A stretch of 64,000 nucleotides of DNA from contig NC_079205.1 of assembly GCF_026745355.1 (NCBI RefSeq), forward strand, positions 55,882,073-55,946,072, read 5' to 3'. The translations under genes were made by a program, and so were the position numbers. The notes below the pieces were generated by a model that was given only the letters and a program-made list of their open reading frames with translations, made no database searches and was not told the origin of the DNA. Of the stretch, positions 56,986-64,000 are shown in pieces (position 1 is the stretch's first letter; each line of letters starts with the position of its first letter). The stretch is from Beta vulgaris subsp. vulgaris (Eukaryota; Streptophyta; Magnoliopsida; Caryophyllales; Amaranthaceae).

Positions 56986-58531
56986 CATGTTAGTGCCATA
57001 AAAAACTTAATTTATAATCATAGTTAAATATTCGGAGTTCTACTACTTTAGTCATAAAACTGAAGTGGAGTGAGAAATAAATTTTTTTCATACGTGGCAA
57101 TTTCTCACTTGTTAGTAATATATGTTAATCAACTTTTGGTTTTCATCTAGTGCTTTATGAAATCAAAACAAGACTATTAGATATATTAATGGTGAAAGTT
57201 GTGTATAGGCAAGTATATAAATAGTATTTCTTTTTTTGTTAAATTGTTTATCGTAAGAGATATTAATAATGATTATTTTTTTAAAGGGTAAATTTTAATA
57301 ATTAATATTTCATAATAAAATTTGAGGGGTAGTATTTACATTAAGGGTTATGTTTGTGTTATTACTCATCAATTTTTTTGTCTGATAAGGTCAAATAAGT
57401 TCCGATTAGGTCCAATAAGATCTAATAAGTTTCAATCATGTCTAATAAGTTTCAATCAGGTCCAATAAGTTGAATCAAGCTCAATCAGGTCCAATAAGTT
57501 CAGTTTGAGTCCAATAGGTTCAGGTCCAATAAATTCAGTTTAGATAAGTTCAGGGTTATTCAAGTGAAGAGAACACACCCTTATTGGACCTGAACCGAAC
57601 TAAACTTATTGGACATGATTTAACTTATTGGACCTGATTGGAACTTATTGGACCTGATTGGAACTTATTGACCTGATTGACACTTATTAGACCTTAGCTT
57701 ATTGGAACTTATTAGACTTTATTGAACCTGATTGGAACTTATTTGACCTTATTGAACAAAAAACTTGATGAGTAATAACATAAATATTACCCTAACATAA
57801 ATATTATCCCTTAAAATTTATCATAACATAATAATCATCAAAGTTTATCCTTCAAAAAAATAGTACTTATTAGTTAACTCTTATGATTAACATTTTAACA
57901 AAATAAATATTATTTATATGCTTGCCTATATACAACTTTCACCACTAATATATCTAATAGTGTTGCTTTTGATTTCATAAAGCACTAGTAGGAAATCAAT
58001 TAATAACATTTATAACTTTCATTGTTATTAGTCATGAAAATATGTTATATCTAGTTAGTAAAAGACAAATTACAAAATATATATTATGATTATGAAGATT
58101 ATTATTGTTAACCTTATTTGACCATGATTATAATTTTTTTTAATAATAACATAATCAGCCAACAGTAATATGAGTAATAAAATAATAGAATAATACAAAT
58201 TTAATACTATATAATCTAGCGGTACTTTAACTAAAATTTTTAATAATAACATATCAGCTAATCGTGATATGAATAATAAAAATAACAGAGAATATTATAT
58301 AATAATCATAGTATTACTTTAATTCAAATTTTAATTCAAATTTATTAATCATTGACTATTTGGAACTTGTTGGACCTGATTGAAACTTATTGCACGTGAT
58401 TGGAACTTATAATTGCACCTGATTGAAATTTATTGTCCTAATTAGATCTGATTTAAACTTATCTAAAATAAATTGAACTAATTAATTAAACCTAAAATTT
58501 AATTTATTAAGGTGAAAAGAGTGCACATCCC

Positions 58532-61269
58532 AAACACCTCCAAACATCTCATTTAGTATAAAGCATGACGAATGATTCAATTTATATGATTTGCATGAAA
58601 ACGAGTCTAAATTGGTCTCTATCAAAACATTATTACATTGATGAGGGGAAGGTCGCGTTGAGTGAAGGAAGCACTATGTGCCAAAGTCTATGAGGTTCAT
58701 TATTGTCACCATCTTTGTAAAACTACTAGTAGTAATGCACTAACCCTAAAGGAAATATGTTACATTTAACATAAGTGGGTGGTCCATTTCTAAAGCTGTT
58801 TGGACATATGGCTTTAAAATCATTCACATGAACATAAGATTCAACCATATTCTTTTTTTAACATAAAAACAACATTCTCACGTGAAGATCATCACGTTCC
58901 CTTTTTTCCCCACTTCCACTCCAAGATGGCAAAGGATTGAAAACATACTTAGCAATCAAGGAAAAGGACAAAAGAAATTAGAATTCTAAGACATTTAATT
59001 TCTAGCTATGTTACATATAGATATTAGTTGACCTTTTTTTTGAACTTGAGAAAATTAGAATAAAATGATAGTTGTATATATATATATAGGTTTTATGTGG
59101 TAATGTGGATGAACAAATAAAACCACGAAATATGACAAAATAAAAAGATGATTATTTTGAAACAGATTGAGAATTCATGAGTCATGAGCTTATACTAAAA
59201 ATTCTTACTGTGAAGTGATTTTTTTTCATCATTATATGGTGCACTCTCATTTATAGGAATTTTCTTTTATACTTTTTATGCCATCAGATATAAGAAATGT
59301 CATCCACAATGTGCCTTGAGGGGACATATAGAACATTCAATATGGAGTAAAAACAAAATGATAGGGAGGCATATACAAAAGATTAAATGTGGAATAAAAA
59401 CGAATAGATAAATACATGGACCATCAATATTGATACAATTCACATAAATGATTTTTTTAAGAATTTTTTTTTTTGTTAAGGTTTAGCAAAGACATTGAAA
59501 GATTGTCGATATTATATATCAAATGTTTGGCATATATCTAGTATCAGAAAAACTAGTGTTAGGATTTAGGGTTATATATCTTAGATTAAAAACATGCTCA
59601 AGCATGATGGATATTAAATAACATAAAAAAGATCAATTAAACTTCATTAACAAAAAACAAAGAGACTTGATTTTCACGGAATACTCTTGAGATTTGACAA
59701 ATTTTATGAGTTACCCTTTATAAGCGGGTTTTCTATCGTCTACGTACTGTGAGCCGTATTTGACTACCTCATTGAAAGGTTTTATTGAAAAACATTTTTT
59801 AAACCTCATTTAAGGAAGACTCATAAACCTATATAATTGAATATTGAAAAACTTGAGGACTTATATACCCAGTGTATTATTTCTCTGTCATTCATGACTC
59901 CATATTTGGTCATTGAACCAAAAACAGAGTTTGGGGGTAAGAATAAGAACATGATCAGGAATCACGTTCGCCCATTGTTGGTCTCTACTTAACACGATTC
60001 ATATCAAGTTTTATGCAATTAAACAACCAATCAATCGGTTTTAACATCTTAAAAAAAGATTAGTTCGGGTTAGTTTATTAAACACATAAAATACTATTTT
60101 TTTTAGTGACATGTTATTAGCAATCAAAATTACTGGGATCCTAGATATTTTTCCAATTATCTTATTAGGCTTTAGAATATTTATTCAGGTCTGGTAATTA
60201 GTAATAATAACATGTAAGGTGATGAAAGCAATAATCATATAAATATAGTAATATATGTACATGTTGAGGATAAATAATGTTTTCATCATCAAGAAAAAGA
60301 AAAAAAATTATTGAAGCCGACATCACTTGTTGTTTTGTGCATCTCGGCTCCAACAAAAAATAAAAGTCGTCGAAGAAGTTCTAGTCCAATTCATCCGAAT
60401 CTGGTGCTAAAACAAGAGTTTTTTTTTTACTTTTCCAATCGTATGTTTCGTAAAACTGTCGTTACGATTGTGGGAAGATATTGAGGATAATTTAGTTATC
60501 CTAGTTGATAGATTATAATATATGATGTTAATTGTTATTATATAAGTCTAGTAGTAGCTAGGAGATATGTTTAAAATTTAATAAGATAGAATAAGGAGGT
60601 ATAGTTTATTTATTGTACAACTAGGAGTCTAGTTGGATATATTTTAGGACGGAATTAGTGTTTAGCAAGTTTACCTATCCTAGTAGTATAAATACATGAT
60701 TGATTAATGACAAAAAGAGTAACCAATATTATTGAGATTGAGATTGGTTGCTAGACATAAACTTAACAATACATAATAAAGAAAAGGGGTTGGAGATTAA
60801 GAATGTACAAAGAGAAACACATTTGCTTAAAAATCTACATCATGAAAAGTGTGTTAGTAATTAACTTTAAGCAATTAAATAAATAGGAACGGAATAAATT
60901 AAATGACCCTCAGGAATATACCTTAATCGCCTTAGTCTTATGAACAACTTTCGAAAGAGAAATCTTCAAAGCTTGAAATACGAAATCAACGAAAGTCTGA
61001 GTGTATGAAGTGTTTAAAGTATTTTTGCAATCTTTCGAAAAACGTTTGCTGAAAAGATGGTCTATTTATAGGAAACAAGTCTGAGATACTGCATCAGTGC
61101 ATGCTTCCTTGTGTTTCTTCGTTTCGCTGACTGACTCTATGTTGCTTGTGTGCAATATGGTGCTAGGGACGTGACACAGATAAGAGCGTTTTTTCGAAAT
61201 TAAAAGATTGTTTTATCCTTTGCTAAATATTATCTTTTTGGATTCGAAAATCATTTATCTTATAGGGTA
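58532..61269. other. AT-rich spacer
   Basis: No gene found. The stretches around 60450-60770 (TATAAATA, tandem GAGATTGAGATTGG) and 60900-61260 (TATAAATAG on the minus strand) look LTR-like. The latter could belong to the copia remnant that follows, but ends cannot be paired. Confidence 0.4.
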
Positions 61270-62360
61270 AAATCTGCAAGTTTGGCACCTAGTAGCCCAC
61301 ACTCAGAAATAATATCGAAGACATATTTACATTGACCCATAAATATTCCATGTGGACTTCTGGTAGCTTCTAAGCTTGGGAAGTATTTCAAGGCACACAA
61401 ATATTTCATTTTAAAACATGAGCCAAGATAAGTTTTGAAGTTCAGTAAAGCTTTCTAATCATTCCCTGCAATAATCATGTCATCTACATAGATAAGCACA
61501 TTCAACTGAACTTGTTTCCTGGTCAAAGTGAACAAGGAATAATCTGAATTATCACTGCTTAAATCCATAGGCTTTCAGAGCAGTTGCTAGTTTTGCAAAC
61601 CAATACCTAAGTGGCCTGCTTCAACCTATACAAAGATGTTTCAATCTACACACCAGATTAGTTTTTTTTTTCTTAAAAATCATGAGGAATTTTCATATAT
61701 ACCTCTTCTTCTAGATTGCTATGAAGAAAAGTATTGTACACATCCATCTGATGTATCTGCCATATTTTCACAACTGTAATAGCAAGAAAAGTCTGAACAG
61801 TCGTTATTTTGGCACATGAGCAAAAATTTGATTATAATAAATGCCCTCTACCTAATGATGGCCAAATATAACTATTTTGGCCTTCAATTGCTGCAGTTTT
61901 TCCGACTCATCATATTTTTTCTTAAACACCCACTTACTCCCCAAGGATTTCTTGTCTAGAGGGAGAGGTTGTACTTCCCTAGTGCCTTGATCCTCCAAAG
62001 CTTTAATTTCTGCAGCGATGGGTGTACGACGTACTTCATGCTTCATAGCAAATAATCTAGGAGGCTTCCCTGCTATTATGACAGCTAAAAATCTGTGATG
62101 TTTGTCAGAATATTTATCACATGTACAACAAAGTGTTTAATAGGATACAGAGTACCTGAAGATAGAGACGTAGTGGAGGTGGCTGCAGATGGACTTTTCT
62201 TTTCCTTCTTCAACATTGTATGAGTCACATAATCTTTGAGGATGTAATTCCCAAGTGTCCCTTACTCTCCAAAACTCCCTCCTGAACACATCTACACCCC
62301 GAGCTTGCACCCCATCTGCAAGTTCGAGAGCCACGACATCACCATTCAGAGGTGGCGGCA
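61270..62360 (-). pseudogene. Decayed Ty1/copia pol fragment (RT region)
   Basis: On the minus strand, downstream of a linker (DTWELHPQRLCDSYN, 62260 region), come YSDKHHRFLAVIIAGKPPRL, then IKALEDQGTREVQPLPLDKK and LGSKWVFKKKYD (about 61995-61900). Next are IHQMDVYNTFLHSNLEEEVY (near 61740), the catalytic YVDDMIIAGND (near 61500-61470) and CGLLGAKLADF near 61300. Many stops and frameshifts. It is a different lineage from the copia at 20.3 kb (KKYD.. and LYCQ-type motifs). No LTR could be paired. Non-functional. Confidence 0.8.
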
Positions 62361-62599
62361 CGAAGGCCTCCTCAATCCTCTCAAGGGGGGTAATACGTCA
62401 CCTTCAATCTCTATGGCATCCGCCGCACCCCATTCATCCACCACGGGGTCAACTGCAAGGAGAGGAACAAGTTCCTCTTCCCCTCCCCTTTGTCCATCAT
62501 GCATTGAGTCCCCGCATCACACCAAAATTTGTCGATGACGACGACAAAGCCTCACTAAAGATTTGTCGATGACGACGACAAAGTCTAACCATAAGGAAC

Positions 62600-62968
62600 G
62601 GATCGAAACTCGTGTTCTTGGGGCTTGTTGGTTTAAGATATGGAATAGAAAGAGAATGGATACAAAAAAAGGAGATGAATGATGACAAAATCGTTACCTT
62701 TATCACGTGTTTGGTTCAAGCAAAGGGAACAAAAAATGAATAGTAACTATTACAAAAATAATTTTGTAACTTAAGGGTAAAGGAAAGATAACAAATTGGT
62801 GAAACTCATTACCATTAAGTAATGGTAATAAATAATTGTGAAGTTGAGCCAAATAAAAAGAAAAGAAATTGATAATTAATTACGTTTCTTGCATCTTAAA
62901 AATAATGAAAGAAATTATCCCAAAAGGTGGTCTGATGAGGTGAAACAAGGAGAACTATTGGGAAGGGG
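62600..62968. other. Spacer, MITE-like motifs
   Basis: GGGGCTTGTTGGTTTAAGAT near 62619 and TGTTTGGTTCAAGC near 62707 resemble short hAT-type ends, but no paired termini were established. Confidence 0.35.
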
Positions 62969-64000
62969 TAGAGGTGTGCATGGGTTGATTGGGTTGGGCT
63001 TGGCTGGCCCGGACCCGCTCATGGCCTGGACAGTTGCCTGCTACGTGGGTCGTGGGACTAGGGATGGCAACGGGTGGGATTTGGGTCGGGTGAGCCATCA
63101 CCCGCATCCATCACCCGGTTAGATTGACTCTCATCCATCCATCCGTCACCCGCTTTACTCATCACCCGAAATCCATCCTACCATCACAACCGGGTGGGTC
63201 GGGTGATAAACGGGTGAAAAATCTAAATATCAAATTTAGATTATAACTATTACAAAAATAATGTACCCAATTTCCACCTACACTTTTCGAAATTATAAAT
63301 AAATATGCCCATGTTTTTAGCATAAAAAAAAGGTGACGTTGCACCATACAAGTTTTAGAAAGTCGTCTTCACAATAATAAAGTTTGGACAACAATACTTC
63401 AACAATACGAGTTTCAAAAATACGAGTTTGAACCAAAAAAATTACTTAGTAAAGGTGATGGGTGAGATCGGGTGATGGGTCGGGTGCTTAACCGGGTGGT
63501 GGATCGGGTGATGGGCGAGAAATGGTCACTCGCATCCTACCCGAATCCATCACCCGGTTCACCCGGTCTTCACCCATTTATTACGGTTTTTCACCCTTTT
63601 ATTTAAACAGGATGGAGCGGATTACTGGATATCCACTGGATATTGACATCCCTACGTGGGACTGTCACGATCAGGAAATTTTATTTTAGGCCCGCATCGA
63701 CACGAGCCTGTCTAGATGGCTCGAAGGCCCTTTACTTTCTTTTTTAGCCGAAAACTGTCAAAAATTCAAAACAAAGAAAACAACATAATCCACGAGCCAG
63801 GCCTGCAGGAGGCACGAGCCCCTCCCACGACCCATGGGACTGAGCCGGGCCGTAGACAACATATGGAAATTTCAAGGTCGGCCCGACATTTCTCCAAACC
63901 CGCAGTCCGAACTCGTGAACAGGTCCGGCTCGGAGAATGCTCAGGTCAAAAAAGGGGTATCCATTATCATCACATGCTTGAGGGGAGGAAAGTTTCTTTG
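62969..64000. mobile_element. Possible GC-rich hAT-like element hosting the next one
   Basis: Begins TAGAGGTGTGCATGGGTTG and is rich in GGCCCG/CGGGCC-type motifs (63000-63058, 63690-63930), typical of plant hAT elements with TAGRGGTGTNCATGGG ends. The right end is not certain and may lie outside the window. Confidence 0.4.
63059..63654. mobile_element. hAT-type MITE, perfect 8-bp duplication, CGGGTGATGGG repeats
   Basis: Ends TAGGGATGGCAA and TTGACATCCCTA with duplication CGTGGGAC (63051-63058 and 63655-63662). Subterminal zones (63070-63210, 63455-63600) are packed with CGGGTGATGG and its inverse CCATCACCCG. 596 bp, non-coding. Confidence 0.93.

Larger units (their letters stand above)
55260..57580. 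mobile_element. PIF/Harbinger-type element C carrying a broken transposase
   Basis: Ends GGGTATGTTCTCTTCACCTT and AAGTGAAGAGAACACACCC; duplication TTA (55257-55259 and 57581-57583). Subterminal decamer arms lie at 55315-55490 and 57385-57520. The AT-rich interior is shared with element A. Unlike A, it retains about 0.5 kb of minus-strand transposase sequence, which ties the whole family to PIF/Harbinger. Confidence 0.87.
55199..58531. mobile_element. PIF/Harbinger-type element D, host of element C
   Basis: Left end GGGTGTGTTCTCTTTACCT preceded by TTA. The right end is degenerate (AGGTGAAAAGAGTGCAC then ATCCC), without a matching TTA. Element C is inserted at 55260. The rest (57581-58531) reads like element B: decamer arms, AT-rich interior, CATAAATATTACCC motif. 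Confidence 0.7.

Noticed and set aside
62137..62572. Overlapping open frames on both strands near 62.3 kb
   Set aside because: GC-rich linker between integrase and RT of the decayed copia; none has an independent domain.

Overview
This is a gene-poor, repeat-dense window of an angiosperm nuclear genome. The evidence is spliced plant genes, plant-type LTR retrotransposons, CACTA and hAT elements, and AT-rich spacer. The LINE has an RNA-recognition motif in ORF1, a type first described in sugar beet (BNR-like LINEs). That makes Caryophyllales/Amaranthaceae plausible, but the sequence alone does not prove it.

Only two loci look like intact host genes. One is a two-exon RCI2/PMP3 (LTI6-type) membrane peptide gene on the minus strand (17375-18001, 54 aa), with a TATA box and an ACGTGGC element upstream. 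The other is an intronless DYW-class pentatricopeptide-repeat protein at 38631-40778. A third host-derived piece is an isolated last exon of the anaphase-promoting complex RING subunit APC11 (5475-5590), with no first exon visible.

The rest is mobile DNA in nested layers. From left to right: Athila-type and other Ty3/gypsy debris (0.1-2.5 kb); a nearly full-length L1-type LINE on the minus strand with a 16-bp target-site duplication (8.3-14.7 kb); SINEs at 16.4, 18.6 and 47.1 kb; and a Ty1/copia element inserted in a Stowaway-like MITE (20.1-25.7 kb). Next come a 262-bp Helitron-like element (29.1 kb) and a three-level nest of solo LTR inside CACTA inside hAT (29.5-34.0 kb). Two PIF/Harbinger-type elements follow, and the first carries four further insertions (34.1-38.4 kb). 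After the PPR gene lie foldback and inverted-repeat elements (41-52 kb), a second Helitron-like element (53.8 kb), a self-nested cluster of the same PIF/Harbinger family containing a broken transposase (54.9-58.5 kb), a decayed Ty1/copia remnant (61.3-62.4 kb) and a hAT MITE with a perfect 8-bp duplication (63.06-63.65 kb).

The most unusual signal is the PIF/Harbinger-type family with GGGTGYGTTCTCTTCAACTT ends. Its subterminal arms are arrays of degenerate decamers repeating every 10 bp, about one helical turn. Members insert into one another, and one copy ends about 260 bp upstream of the PPR start codon. All calls are by eye, and no database search was run.
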